Assembly (NCBI RefSeq): GCF_029960815.1
Contig: NZ_JASBRE010000039.1
Location: forward strand, 1 to 44,373
Reading direction: 5' to 3'
Length of the DNA stretch: 44,373 nucleotides
Origin: Pseudomonas sp. AL03
Lineage (GTDB): Bacteria > Pseudomonadota > Gammaproteobacteria > Pseudomonadales > Pseudomonadaceae
In this document: one piece after another, positions 32,825 through 41,458 of the stretch
Numbering within the stretch: position 1 is the first letter of the stretch
Layout: each line of letters opens with the position of its first letter
The notes under the pieces: model-generated
The model's database searches: none
What the model was told of the DNA's origin: nothing
The model's input: only the letters and a program-made list of their open reading frames with translations
Program-made: the position numbers and the translations under genes

Positions 32825-33980
32825 CGGCATGAAGCCAGGAAAGATCACCATGGCCTCTTATTTCGGAGCGGCGCTCTGCCTGTTTCTTTTGAGCTTTGTG
32901 GTGGGCTGGTCGTCGAAGTGGACCAACAACCTGTTCTACGTCCTTATGGTATTGCCGGGCCTGGTGTTCCTGATCAAGGAGCGCGGTGCTGGCTTGCTCA
33001 AGGAGCCGCTGGCGTGGGGTTGGCTGGCGTTCATTCTGTGGTTTCTGGTGCCTGCGACGATTGCAGGGCAGATGCAGTTCTACAAACACGTCTTCTATGT
33101 ACTGATGTTCGTCATGGTGGTCGGCGCCCTCACCGATCCGAAATTTTTCCGCAGCTCAGCGTTTATTCGCGCTCAGTTCTGGATCCTGACGTTGTACATA
33201 TTCAGCAGCGCGCTCTACGGTTGGGCAACCGGTGAATTCGCCGTTGGCGGCCGGGTGGCGCTGCTTCCGGCACGCTTGGAGAACGTCATCTACGCCAGCA
33301 TTTGGCTGTTCTGTGCGTTGGCGCTGGCGCTGCCTATCTGGTTCAAGGAACGAAAGTATATCGAAGGTGGCCTGGCCATCGTCTTGTCGGTGTTTGCGGT
33401 AGCCTTCGTCATGCAGACGCGCACTGCGTTTGTGGGGGCTGTGTTCCTGTTCGGCGTCTGGTTGCTTTACGGCATTTACCACAAGCCGCGGCTGGTTGGC
33501 AGTGCGGTGGCAATCGGCGCGGTTGTTTTAGGCCTGCTGTTCTTGGTGGTGCACAACGAAGCCTGGTACCAGTCCCTCTGGAATCGAGGCGATTCGTACC
33601 GCATCGAAATCTTTCAGATCATGGTCGGCGAGTGGCGCAACTGCGGCTGGGTACTGGGCTGCGGCATCGGCTTCCACACCCCCCAGGTACTCGATGGCTG
33701 GATGCCGATTCAGCATCCGCACAACATTTTCGTAGCGCTGGGGCTGTACAGCGGCGGGGTTTCGCTGATGTTGTTCGTTGCGCTGATGGCAGTATCCCTT
33801 TGGCAGGCTTGGCGTCTGCGCGACGTGTGGGGTATGTACCTGGCGTGTGCACTGGTGATGCTGAACTTCGATGGCAGTTTGCTGATCGGTAACCCTGACG
33901 AGTTGTGGCCTCTGGTGCTGCTGCCCGCTGCGATGATCCTCTCTCGTGTGCTGAAGGCGCGGCAACCCGCGCTGGCGTAA
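32814..33980 (+). CDS. waaL: O-antigen ligase WaaL
   Basis: 388 residues with about 11-12 predicted membrane helices. WaaL joins undecaprenyl-linked O antigen to lipid A-core at the periplasmic face. A large periplasmic loop holds the conserved RGDSYRIEIFQIMVGEW and the essential-type His motif MPIQHPHNIFVALGLYSGG near 300. Ends the wapO-waaL unit; only 41 bases separate it from a convergent gene, with a small GGAGG hairpin. No O-antigen biosynthesis genes are in the window. Confidence 0.92.
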   Translation: MEFSGMKPGKITMASYFGAALCLFLLSFVVGWSSKWTNNLFYVLMVLPGLVFLIKERGAGLLKEPLAWGWLAFILWFLVPATIAGQMQFYKHVFYVLMFVMVVGALTDPKFFRSSAFIRAQFWILTLYIFSSALYGWATGEFAVGGRVALLPARLENVIYASIWLFCALALALPIWFKERKYIEGGLAIVLSVFAVAFVMQTRTAFVGAVFLFGVWLLYGIYHKPRLVGSAVAIGAVVLGLLFLVVHNEAWYQSLWNRGDSYRIEIFQIMVGEWRNCGWVLGCGIGFHTPQVLDGWMPIQHPHNIFVALGLYSGGVSLMLFVALMAVSLWQAWRLRDVWGMYLACALVMLNFDGSLLIGNPDELWPLVLLPAAMILSRVLKARQPALA

Positions 33981-34021
33981 TGCCTGGCCTTCGTCTCCTC
34001 CTGGAGGCTAAGGCGCTCAGA

Positions 34022-34663
34022 TCATTTTTGCAGGGCGACGCTCAGCTCCTCCGGGGAGCAGATGCTCTGGGTCTGGCCATAATGGTGCATGAAGACTTCG
34101 CCGCGACCGTCAAGCAACCATTGCCGGTCTTGCGGGTAACGCACCATATGCTTGAAATTGCGCAGCCGCAGGGTCTTGCGCAACGGACGGCGATACACCC
34201 GCATGTCGGCAATGTCGATCAGGCCCAACTGATGCTCGGGTGTGAGCACGATGTTGCCCAGGTGCGCCGAGCGGAAGTAAATCCCCCGCTCATGCAAAGT
34301 GGCCATGAAGACCCCCAATTGACCGCGCAACGGATCGGCATCGCCCTGGGTATCCAGTAGCTGGCGCAGGGTCTGGCCCGGTAGTGGATCGTAGTGCACG
34401 GCATCACGCTCGATACTCGGGATGCGGTAAACCTGACGAATCGACGGGCAGGGGATGTGCCGTTCACGCAACGCATCGCAGTTGTCGGCAAAGCGTTTGG
34501 CGTACGGATACCATGCGGCCGATGTCAGCAGGCGCTTGCGGCGAAACAGTTTGAGTATTGAACCGTCCGTCAACCGCAGAACCTTGTCCCCCGAACCATC
34601 CGCTTCAAGGACTTGTGCTCCCTCGCGCAGGGCGAGATATCGGGTGTGATCAAGCGCTTGCAT
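34022..34663 (-). CDS. kinase-like LPS protein with altered catalytic loop (PA4998-type)
   Basis: 213 residues from the ATG at 34663, with GGAG upstream; an in-frame ATG at 34693 would give 223. InaA/WaaP-like fold: LKLFRRKRLLTSAAWYPYAKRF holds the ATP lysine, and GIYFRSAHLGNIVL near 126 is the catalytic loop with Ser where Asp is expected, followed by LGLIDIADMRVY. Often annotated as a 'toluene tolerance protein'. Convergent with waaL and divergent from msbA. Possibly a pseudokinase. Confidence 0.85.
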   Translation of the reverse strand: MQALDHTRYLALREGAQVLEADGSGDKVLRLTDGSILKLFRRKRLLTSAAWYPYAKRFADNCDALRERHIPCPSIRQVYRIPSIERDAVHYDPLPGQTLRQLLDTQGDADPLRGQLGVFMATLHERGIYFRSAHLGNIVLTPEHQLGLIDIADMRVYRRPLRKTLRLRNFKHMVRYPQDRQWLLDGRGEVFMHHYGQTQSICSPEELSVALQK

Positions 34664-34738
34664 CAATACTCCGGGTTGGGCGCCGTGAGGCATGGATAGC
34701 CGGCCATGTTACCGCAGGTCAGCGACTAAAATGGCCTG

Positions 34739-34747
34739 TGTTACACT
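34739..34747 (+). promoter_or_regulatory. extended -10 promoter of msbA
   Basis: TGT-TACACT forms an extended -10 element 31 bases before the msbA ATG (34779). The -35 is poor, which is normal for this promoter type. Confidence 0.5.
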
Positions 34748-34778
34748 CGCGGGCTCTTTTCTCATACAACGGGTTCTC

Positions 34779-36581
34779 ATGACCAGCCCTGATTCGCCTG
34801 CGCCGTCGAGCTTGAAGATTTACCTGCGCCTGCTGTCGTATGTGCGTCCGTACTGGGGCATGTTTGCCATCAGTATTGTCGGCTTTGTGATTTTTGCCTC
34901 GACGCAGCCCATGCTCGCCGGGATTCTCAAATATTTCGTTGATGGCCTGAGCAACCCTGAAGCGGTGCTCTTCCCTACAGTTCCGTATCTGCAAGACCTG
35001 CAGTTGCTGATGGCTGTGCCGCTGCTGATCATCCTGATCGCCGCCTGGCAAGGCCTGGGGTCTTTCCTGGGTAACTACTACCTGGCGAAGGTTTCGTTGG
35101 GGCTGGTCCACGACTTGCGTGTCGAACTGTTCAACAAGTTGCTGGTATTGCCCAACCGTTATTTTGACACCCATAACTCCGGGCACCTGATTTCGCGCAT
35201 CACCTTCAACGTGACCATGGTCACCGGTGCGGCCACGGACGCCATCAAAGTGGTCATTCGTGAAGGCCTGACCGTGGTGTTCCTGTTCGCTTATCTGTTG
35301 TGGATGAACTGGAAGCTGACCCTGGTGATGCTGGCGATCCTGCCAATCATCGCGATCATGGTGAGCAGCACCAGCAAAAAATTCCGCAAGCAGAGCAAGA
35401 AAATCCAGGTGGCGATGGGCGATGTGACTCACGTGGCCTCCGAGACCATCCAGGGTTATCGCGTGGTGCGCAGCTTCGGCGGCGAGAGCTATGAAGAGCG
35501 TCGTTTCACCGAAGCCAGTCAGGGCAACACCGACAAGCAATTGCGCATGACCAAGACCGGTGCGGTCTACACGCCCATGTTGCAATTGGTGATCTACACC
35601 GCCATGGCGGTGTTGATGTTCCTGGTGCTGCTCCTGCGCGGTGATGCCACCGCCGGTGACCTGGTGGCCTACATCACCGCGGCGGGCCTGTTGCCCAAGC
35701 CGATTCGACAGTTGTCGGAAGTCAGCTCCACGATCCAGAAGGGCGTCGCCGGTGCCGAGAGCATTTTCGAGCAACTGGACGTCGAGCCAGAGATTGACAA
35801 GGGTACCGTCGAGCGCGATCGCGTCACCGGCCACCTGGACGTGCGCAACCTGAGCTTCACCTATCCGGGGACCGAGCGTGAGGTGCTGAAGAACATCAGC
35901 TTCACGGCGGCACCGGGGCAAATGATCGCCCTGGTCGGTCGTTCGGGTAGCGGCAAGTCGACCCTGGCCAGTCTGATTCCGCGTTTCTATCACCACGAAA
36001 CCGGCGAAATCATGCTCGATGACGTGGAAATCGAAGATTATCGTCTGCGCAATCTGCGTCGGCACGTGGCGCAGGTGACACAGCATGTGACGCTGTTCAA
36101 CGACACCATCGCCAACAACATCGCTTACGGTGACCTCGCCGGCGCACCACGTGCCGACATCGAAAAGGCCGCCACGGATGCTTACGCGATGGACTTCATC
36201 TCGGAGATGCCGCAGGGCCTGGACACCCAGGTCGGGGAAAATGGCGTGTTGCTGTCCGGCGGCCAGCGTCAGCGCCTGGCGATTGCCCGGGCCTTGTTGA
36301 AGAACGCACCGTTGCTGATTCTCGACGAGGCAACGTCGGCGCTCGATACCGAGTCCGAGCGGCATATTCAGGCTGCACTGGATCAAGTCATGAAAGGTCG
36401 CACCACGCTGGTGATTGCTCACCGGTTGTCGACCATCGAGAAGGCCGACCTGATCCTGGTCATGGACCATGGTGAAATCGTCGAGCGCGGCACCCATGCT
36501 CAATTGCTCGCGCAAAATGGCTACTACTCGCGTCTGCATGCGATGGGCCTGGACGAACCGGTCACCGCCGGAATCGCCTGA
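34779..36581 (+). CDS. msbA: lipid A-core flippase MsbA (ABC exporter)
   Basis: 600 residues from ATG 34779 (MTSPDSPAPSSLKIY). MsbA flips lipid A-core to the outer leaflet of the inner membrane using ATP. The first part has six membrane helices (to about residue 320). The ATPase domain has Walker A GRSGSGKST near 386-394, signature LSGGQRQRLAIARAL near 491-505 and Walker B LLILDEATSALD near 511-522, then a switch His in IAHRLST. Not in the waa operon; read from its own extended -10 promoter. Confidence 0.96.
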   Translation: MTSPDSPAPSSLKIYLRLLSYVRPYWGMFAISIVGFVIFASTQPMLAGILKYFVDGLSNPEAVLFPTVPYLQDLQLLMAVPLLIILIAAWQGLGSFLGNYYLAKVSLGLVHDLRVELFNKLLVLPNRYFDTHNSGHLISRITFNVTMVTGAATDAIKVVIREGLTVVFLFAYLLWMNWKLTLVMLAILPIIAIMVSSTSKKFRKQSKKIQVAMGDVTHVASETIQGYRVVRSFGGESYEERRFTEASQGNTDKQLRMTKTGAVYTPMLQLVIYTAMAVLMFLVLLLRGDATAGDLVAYITAAGLLPKPIRQLSEVSSTIQKGVAGAESIFEQLDVEPEIDKGTVERDRVTGHLDVRNLSFTYPGTEREVLKNISFTAAPGQMIALVGRSGSGKSTLASLIPRFYHHETGEIMLDDVEIEDYRLRNLRRHVAQVTQHVTLFNDTIANNIAYGDLAGAPRADIEKAATDAYAMDFISEMPQGLDTQVGENGVLLSGGQRQRLAIARALLKNAPLLILDEATSALDTESERHIQAALDQVMKGRTTLVIAHRLSTIEKADLILVMDHGEIVERGTHAQLLAQNGYYSRLHAMGLDEPVTAGIA

Positions 36582-36587
36582 CCCGAC

Positions 36588-36614
36588 GAGAGGGTGAGCT
36601 TAACTCATCCTCTC
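36588..36614 (+). terminator. hairpin after msbA (possible terminator)
   Basis: GAGAGGGTGAG pairs with CTCATCCTCTC (one G-U) around CTTAA, beginning 7 bases after the stop. There is no T tract, so termination strength is uncertain. The rest of the msbA-hldE gap (36615-36770) shows nothing further. Confidence 0.5.
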
Positions 36615-36770
36615 TCGCTGACTGCTTACTGCTGAATGTGAAATTGACACCTAGGCGCTGGAATTGACGGACGCTTGTCGTCGATTGTCGGATTTTCTGA
36701 TCAATAAATGAGCAGAAAACCCTGCTGAATCATCCCATTGCAGCCGTCGCACGAGCCCGCGCCAACCCTG

Positions 36771-36779
36771 TGTTAATAT
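36771..36779 (+). promoter_or_regulatory. extended -10 promoter of hldE
   Basis: TGT-TAATAT forms an extended -10 element 34 bases upstream of the hldE ATG, the same promoter type as for msbA. Confidence 0.5.
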
Positions 36780-36813
36780 CGCGCCCCTGTTCATTCTGTA
36801 TGTGGGTTGCTCC

Positions 36814-38238
36814 ATGAAGTTGTCCATGCCGCGATTCGATCAAGCCCCTGTCTTGGTGGTCGGCGATGTCATGCTCGACCGTTACTGGCATGGTGGTACC
36901 TCACGGATTTCCCCTGAGGCGCCGGTACCGGTAGTCAAGGTCGAGCAAATCGAGGACCGCCCCGGCGGTGCCGCCAACGTTGCGTTGAACATTGCCGCCC
37001 TCGGCGCACCGGCCTCGCTGGTCGGCGTGACCGGCGACGATGAAGCTGCCGACAGCTTGGCCAATAGCCTCAAAGGCGCTGGCGTACGGGCGTTGTTCCA
37101 GCGCATCGCGCACCAGCCGACCATCGTCAAGCTGCGGGTCATGAGCCGTCACCAGCAACTGCTGCGTATTGACTTCGAAGAACCCTTCGCCACCGACGCC
37201 CTGGCGCTGGGTGAGCAAGTCGACGAATTGCTCGAAGGCATCAAGGTGCTGGTGCTGTCCGACTACGGCAAAGGCGCGCTGAAAAACCATCAGGCGCTGA
37301 TCCAGGCGGCCCGTGCCCGTGGCATTCCGGTGCTGGCCGACCCTAAGGGCAAGGATTTCTCGATCTACCGTGGGGCGAGCGTGATCACGCCGAATCTCAG
37401 TGAGTTCGAAACCATCGTCGGCGGCTGCGCCGATGAGCATGAGCTGGTGAGCAAGGGCGCGCAGCTGATGCACGACCTCGACCTCGGCGCATTGCTGGTG
37501 ACCCGCGGCGAACACGGCATGACTCTGCTGCGTCCGGACCATCCGGCACTGCACCTGCCGGCCCGTGCCCGTGAAGTGTTCGATGTGACCGGTGCCGGCG
37601 ACACGGTCATTTCCACCCTGGCGGCCGCTATTGCCGCTGGCGAAGAACTGCCCCACGCGGTGGCCCTGGCCAACCTGGCGGCGGGCATTGTGGTCGGCAA
37701 GCTCGGTACCGCGGCCATCAGCGCGCCGGAACTGCGTCGCGCTATCCAGCGTGAGGAAGGTTCGGAGCGCGGTGTGCTTGGCCTTGAGCAGCTGTTGCTG
37801 GCGGTCGATGATGCGCGTGCGCATAAAGAGAAGATCGTCTTCACCAACGGCTGCTTCGACATTTTGCACGCCGGCCACGTGACCTACCTCGAGCAGGCAC
37901 GAGCTCAGGGCGATCGCTTGATCGTTGCGGTCAACGACGATGCGTCGGTCAGCCGACTGAAAGGCCCGGGTCGTCCGATCAACAGCGTCGACCGTCGCAT
38001 GGCCGTACTGGCCGGTCTGGGTGCCGTGGATTGGGTGATCAGTTTCGCTGAAGCCACCCCGGAAAACCTGCTGCGCGAGGTCAAGCCGGATGTGCTGGTC
38101 AAGGGGGGGGACTACGGGATCGAGCAAGTGGTCGGCGCGGACATTGTGACCGCTTACGGCGGAACGGTGAAAGTGCTGGGGCTGGTGGAAAACAGCTCGA
38201 CCACAGCGATTGTCGAGAAGATCCGCAAATCCGAGTGA
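36814..38238 (+). CDS. hldE: bifunctional D-beta-D-heptose-7-phosphate kinase / 1-phosphate adenylyltransferase
   Basis: 474 residues from ATG 36814 (MKLSMPRFDQAP), the standard length. HldE makes the ADP-heptose used by WaaC and WaaF. The N-terminal ribokinase-like domain has the anion hole GAGDT near 259; the C-terminal nucleotidyltransferase has NGCFDILHAGH near 345-355. It supplies the core pathway encoded earlier in the window. A strong terminator follows. Confidence 0.97.
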   Translation: MKLSMPRFDQAPVLVVGDVMLDRYWHGGTSRISPEAPVPVVKVEQIEDRPGGAANVALNIAALGAPASLVGVTGDDEAADSLANSLKGAGVRALFQRIAHQPTIVKLRVMSRHQQLLRIDFEEPFATDALALGEQVDELLEGIKVLVLSDYGKGALKNHQALIQAARARGIPVLADPKGKDFSIYRGASVITPNLSEFETIVGGCADEHELVSKGAQLMHDLDLGALLVTRGEHGMTLLRPDHPALHLPARAREVFDVTGAGDTVISTLAAAIAAGEELPHAVALANLAAGIVVGKLGTAAISAPELRRAIQREEGSERGVLGLEQLLLAVDDARAHKEKIVFTNGCFDILHAGHVTYLEQARAQGDRLIVAVNDDASVSRLKGPGRPINSVDRRMAVLAGLGAVDWVISFAEATPENLLREVKPDVLVKGGDYGIEQVVGADIVTAYGGTVKVLGLVENSSTTAIVEKIRKSE

Positions 38239-38243
38239 CGTTT

Positions 38244-38278
38244 AAAAAATCGCAGCCTGCCGAAGGCTGCGATTTTTT
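38244..38278. terminator. bidirectional rho-independent terminator
   Basis: CGCAGCCT (38251-38258) pairs with AGGCTGCG (38264-38271), extended by AAAAAAT and ATTTTTT flanks, so it has T runs on both strands. It serves hldE and the convergent gene at 38283. Its core CTGCCGAAGGCTGCG is shared with the REPIN at 41324, suggesting a REP-derived terminator. Confidence 0.85.
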
Positions 38279-38282
38279 GCTT

Positions 38283-39251
38283 TCAAGAGCTGACTTTTTT
38301 ACGCGGCACGATCTTCTTCAGCAGTTGCTTCGCCTTCCCACGCAACCGGGCTAATCCGGAATCCTTTCCCGGTGGGCTCAAGCCCTGTTGCCGCACCCAA
38401 TCCTTCCAGCGAATCCGCTCGTCCCGCACCAGCCAGCCTTCCTGCTGGGCAAAACTCTCTGCCAGGTACAACCCGCGAGTACTCGCCGGGTACAGCTGAT
38501 CCTTTTTCAAGGTATAGAGTTCAGCCATCGGTTGGCCGTCCTGCAGTGGCATTAAATACAGATCGGGGCGTTTGCGATCGAGGCGGGCCACCAGTTGATC
38601 GCCTTCCAATCGCTCGTCGACATGAAACAAACTCAAGGATTTGGCTTCCTTGGGCACGTCCAGGCGCAAGTCATAGATCAATTGCAGCGAGGCCGTCGGC
38701 AAATGCACGTAAGCCCGCGGGCGTTCGATCAACTGCATCTTGGCGCAACGCACTGGCCGCGCCGAACCAGACAGCGGCGTCAGGCGAAACGGCAAAGCCT
38801 CGCGATAATGCAGCGCGGACGAGTAGGGCGCCGGCAGCCAAGTGTCGTTGAAGCGCCCGCCGAGCCAGCCTTCCGGCGTTTCCAACAAGCACTCTTCGGC
38901 AATCTCCTGGATCGCCGTGTGCAGCGGCAGGTTCAGCTCATGGGCTGGCACGTAACCGGAGATCAGCTTGAGCACCACATCGCCACGATCCTGCCGACGC
39001 TGACGGACCAGCACCCAGTAGTCGCGATTTTGCCAATGCAGGGTCAGGCGCACCGAGACCCCAAGATTGGCCAGCTCAAGGGAAAACCGCTCGGTGTCTG
39101 TCACCGTCACCGGGCGGCGACGTTGCAGGGTCTGGGAGAAGTTCAGCGGCATCCCGACGCTTTGATAACTCAGGCCTTCGGGAGTCGCTTCGACGAATAA
39201 CGGCAGGGTCTTGAAGTTGCTCGGGTTCTTTCTTATGAGCGTACGCGGCAT
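38283..39251 (-). CDS. conserved hypothetical protein, Nudix-like region
   Basis: 322 residues, no signal or membrane segment. Residues 90-130 contain LISGYVPAHELNLPLHTAIQEIAEECLLE, which resembles a Nudix box (AxxEIxEEC) with the first Gly element changed. The basic C-terminus (GKAKQLLKKIVPRKKVSS) is unusual. I recall homologues across Pseudomonas, sometimes mislabelled as a metal ABC transporter ATPase, but no Walker motif is visible here. Convergent with hldE. Real function unknown. Confidence 0.8.
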   Translation of the reverse strand: MPRTLIRKNPSNFKTLPLFVEATPEGLSYQSVGMPLNFSQTLQRRRPVTVTDTERFSLELANLGVSVRLTLHWQNRDYWVLVRQRRQDRGDVVLKLISGYVPAHELNLPLHTAIQEIAEECLLETPEGWLGGRFNDTWLPAPYSSALHYREALPFRLTPLSGSARPVRCAKMQLIERPRAYVHLPTASLQLIYDLRLDVPKEAKSLSLFHVDERLEGDQLVARLDRKRPDLYLMPLQDGQPMAELYTLKKDQLYPASTRGLYLAESFAQQEGWLVRDERIRWKDWVRQQGLSPPGKDSGLARLRGKAKQLLKKIVPRKKVSS

Positions 39252-39283
39252 GTCGGCTCCTGCTTAAGGCCGCGTGGGCGGCA

Positions 39284-40096
39284 TCAGTTTCTACGTAGGA
39301 CCTGGGCAACGGTCGCGACGTTATGGGCGAGGTGCAGCGGATTGATGGTCCCGACAATAGCACTGGCAACACCCGGATGTTCAAACAACAACTCGAAGCT
39401 GGCGCGAACAGGGTCCACGCCCGGACTCAGGCAGACGTGGCCGCTGGCGAGGGCTTTTTTGACCAGAATGGCTTTGCCGTGAGCAGCAGCATAGTCAATG
39501 ACCGGCTTCTCGTTCTGTTCGTTGAGATTGTAGGTGACCATGGCGCAATCACCTTGTTCCAGAGCCTTCAAACCGCCTTCGACGGTTTTGCCGGAAAAAC
39601 CGAAGCCACGAATCTTGCCCTCGCTCTTCAGCGCCGCGAGGGTCGCATAGACTTCGCTGTCGTTGAGGATCGCCAGGTCGTTGCCGTCGGAGTGCACCAG
39701 CACCAGGTCGATACAATCCGTTTCCAAGCGTTGCAGGCTGCGTTCCACCGACAATCGCGTGTGGGCGGCGCTGAAATCGTGACTCGACTGGCCGTCGGCA
39801 AACTCTTCGCCGACCTTGCTGACGATCACCCAATCCTGACGCTGCCCACGCAGCAACGGGCCGAGGCGCTCTTCGCTGCGGCCATAAGCCGGGGCGGTGT
39901 CGATCAGGTTAATACCCAGGTCGCGCGCGAGTTTGAGCAGCATGCGCGCTTCGTCGTCATCGGGAATCTGGAAACCGTTGGGGTATTTCACGCCTTGGTC
40001 ACGGCCGAGCTTCACGGTGCCCAGGCCCAGTGGCGAAACCAGCAGGCCGGTGCTGCCCAGCGGGCGATGCAGATCGTGCAGGGTCGGTTGGCTCAT
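39284..40096 (-). CDS. aldo/keto reductase family protein
   Basis: 270 residues from ATG 40096 (MSQPTLHDLHRPLG), chosen because it overlaps the upstream stop as ATGA. AKR fold with the tetrad in DTAPAYG (Asp, Tyr), VSKVG (Lys) and LVLVHSDGND (His), and a C-terminal NADPH-binding part ending NPLHLAHNVATVA. Substrate unknown. Coupled to the FAD oxidoreductase upstream, so the two probably act in one redox step. PA4992-type position from memory. Confidence 0.88.
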   Translation of the reverse strand: MSQPTLHDLHRPLGSTGLLVSPLGLGTVKLGRDQGVKYPNGFQIPDDDEARMLLKLARDLGINLIDTAPAYGRSEERLGPLLRGQRQDWVIVSKVGEEFADGQSSHDFSAAHTRLSVERSLQRLETDCIDLVLVHSDGNDLAILNDSEVYATLAALKSEGKIRGFGFSGKTVEGGLKALEQGDCAMVTYNLNEQNEKPVIDYAAAHGKAILVKKALASGHVCLSPGVDPVRASFELLFEHPGVASAIVGTINPLHLAHNVATVAQVLRRN

Positions 40097-41268
40097 GGCA
40101 GCAGTTGCTCCCAGGCAGGGACGCCCATCGGCGGTTTTGGCAGGTCGGGCAGCGGTGCCGAGTGGCTTGGCTGTATGCCGTCGCGCTGCAAGGAGGCGAT
40201 GACCCGGTCGGCGAAGTCCGGCGCGAGGGCCAGTTTGGTCGGCCAACCGACCAGCAACCGGCCCTCTTCGGCAAGAAACGCGTTGTCGGGGCGAGTCAGG
40301 CCCGATTGTAGCGGCTCGGCGCGATCCACTCGCAAGGTCGCCCATTGCGCGGTGCTCAGGTCGATCCATGGCAGTAACTGGCCGAGTTCTTTCTGCGCCG
40401 TGGCGATTTGTGCCGCGGGTTCACGATCGACACCTTCTGCTTCGGCGATATCGCCGCCCAGGTACCAGACCCACTGGCCATCGGCGGCCGGATGGGTGGT
40501 GACGGTAATGCGCGGTTTAGTGCCGCCGCCCAGGCAGTGGGCGTACAGCGGTTTGAGGCCCGGGCCTTTGGCGATGATCATGTGCAGCGGCCGGCGTTGC
40601 ATGGCGGGCTGTCTCAGCCCCAGCGTTTCGAGCAACGCCGCCGTACCGGCACCGGCACTCAAGACGATGCGCTGGGCGCGAATCTCGCGCTCGTCGACTT
40701 TGAGGCCGACCAGCACGCCACCTTCCCGCAACGGTTCGATTTTCTGGCCAGCGAGCAAACCATCACCCGCCAGATCGGCGAGGCGTTGAATCAGGCTCGG
40801 CACGTCGATTACCAGTTCCGCCAGACGATAGACCTTGCCCTTGAAGCGCTTGTCTTGCAGAGCCGGTGGCAGTTGCTCACCCTTGACCTGATCAACGCGG
40901 CCGCGCACCGCTTTGCTGGCGAAGAAACTGGTGAGGTTGCCGGCGATCGTACCGGGGGACCAGAGGTAATGGGCTTCGGACAACAGGCGCACACCGGTCA
41001 GGTCCAGCTCGCCGTCACCGGCCAGGGCTTCACGCCAGCGGCGAGGCATGTCGGCGATGGCTTCCGATGCACCGGTCAGGGCGCCATGCAACGCGTACTT
41101 GGCGCCGCCGTGGATGATGCCCTGGGACTTCACGCTTTGCCCGCCGCCGAGGCTGGCGCTTTCCACCAACACGGTCGAAAAACCCTGGCGACGCAGGCGC
41201 GCATTCAGCCAGAGGCCGGCAACACCAGCGCCGACAATCAGAACGTCGGTGGAAATAACGGATGGCAT
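40093..41268 (-). CDS. FAD-dependent oxidoreductase (DAO family)
   Basis: 391 residues. The N-terminal Rossmann motif VLIVGAGVAGLWLNARLRRQG is followed by VLVES and SQGIIHGGAKYAL, the FAD contacts of the DAO/glycine-oxidase family. VLSAGAGTAALLETLGL (about 210) and LLVGWPTKLALAPDFADRV (near 350) complete it. The substrate is unknown; an amine or hydroxy acid is likely. Four-base overlap with the aldo/keto reductase downstream. Confidence 0.88.
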   Translation of the reverse strand: MPSVISTDVLIVGAGVAGLWLNARLRRQGFSTVLVESASLGGGQSVKSQGIIHGGAKYALHGALTGASEAIADMPRRWREALAGDGELDLTGVRLLSEAHYLWSPGTIAGNLTSFFASKAVRGRVDQVKGEQLPPALQDKRFKGKVYRLAELVIDVPSLIQRLADLAGDGLLAGQKIEPLREGGVLVGLKVDEREIRAQRIVLSAGAGTAALLETLGLRQPAMQRRPLHMIIAKGPGLKPLYAHCLGGGTKPRITVTTHPAADGQWVWYLGGDIAEAEGVDREPAAQIATAQKELGQLLPWIDLSTAQWATLRVDRAEPLQSGLTRPDNAFLAEEGRLLVGWPTKLALAPDFADRVIASLQRDGIQPSHSAPLPDLPKPPMGVPAWEQLLP

Positions 41269-41323
41269 GCAGCGACCTCAGTGTTCAAGACGAGGGCGCA
41301 GTATACAGATTCATGCCGAACGC

Positions 41324-41448
41324 TATGTAGCAGCTGCCGAAGGCTGCGTCCGGCTGCGTAGCAGTCGTAAACCTGACGACGCGATTCTTCAGATGGATTG
41401 AAGGCGAGGACTTCGTCCTCGAACGCAGCCTTCGGCAGCTGCTACATA
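41324..41448. repeat. REPIN-like inverted repeat pair
   Basis: Two exact inverted arms of 26 bases, 41324-41349 and 41423-41448 (TATGTAGCAGCTGCCGAAGG...), flank a 73-base middle. The middle holds CGAGGAC-TTC-GTCCTCG (41405-41421). This is the organisation of Pseudomonas REP doublets mobilised by RAYT transposases; no RAYT gene is in the window. It fills most of the gap between the SMR transporter and the FAD oxidoreductase. Confidence 0.8.
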
Positions 41449-41458
41449 AAAGCGTGCA

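Noticed and set aside
34719..36539. 606-codon minus-strand frame opposite msbA
   Set aside because: His/Gln-rich translation typical of a codon-bias shadow; msbA motifs are complete on the other strand.
41324..41448. Inverted arms considered as the start of a CRISPR array
   Set aside because: Only two arms, in inverted orientation, with no regular spacer series; fits a REP doublet.
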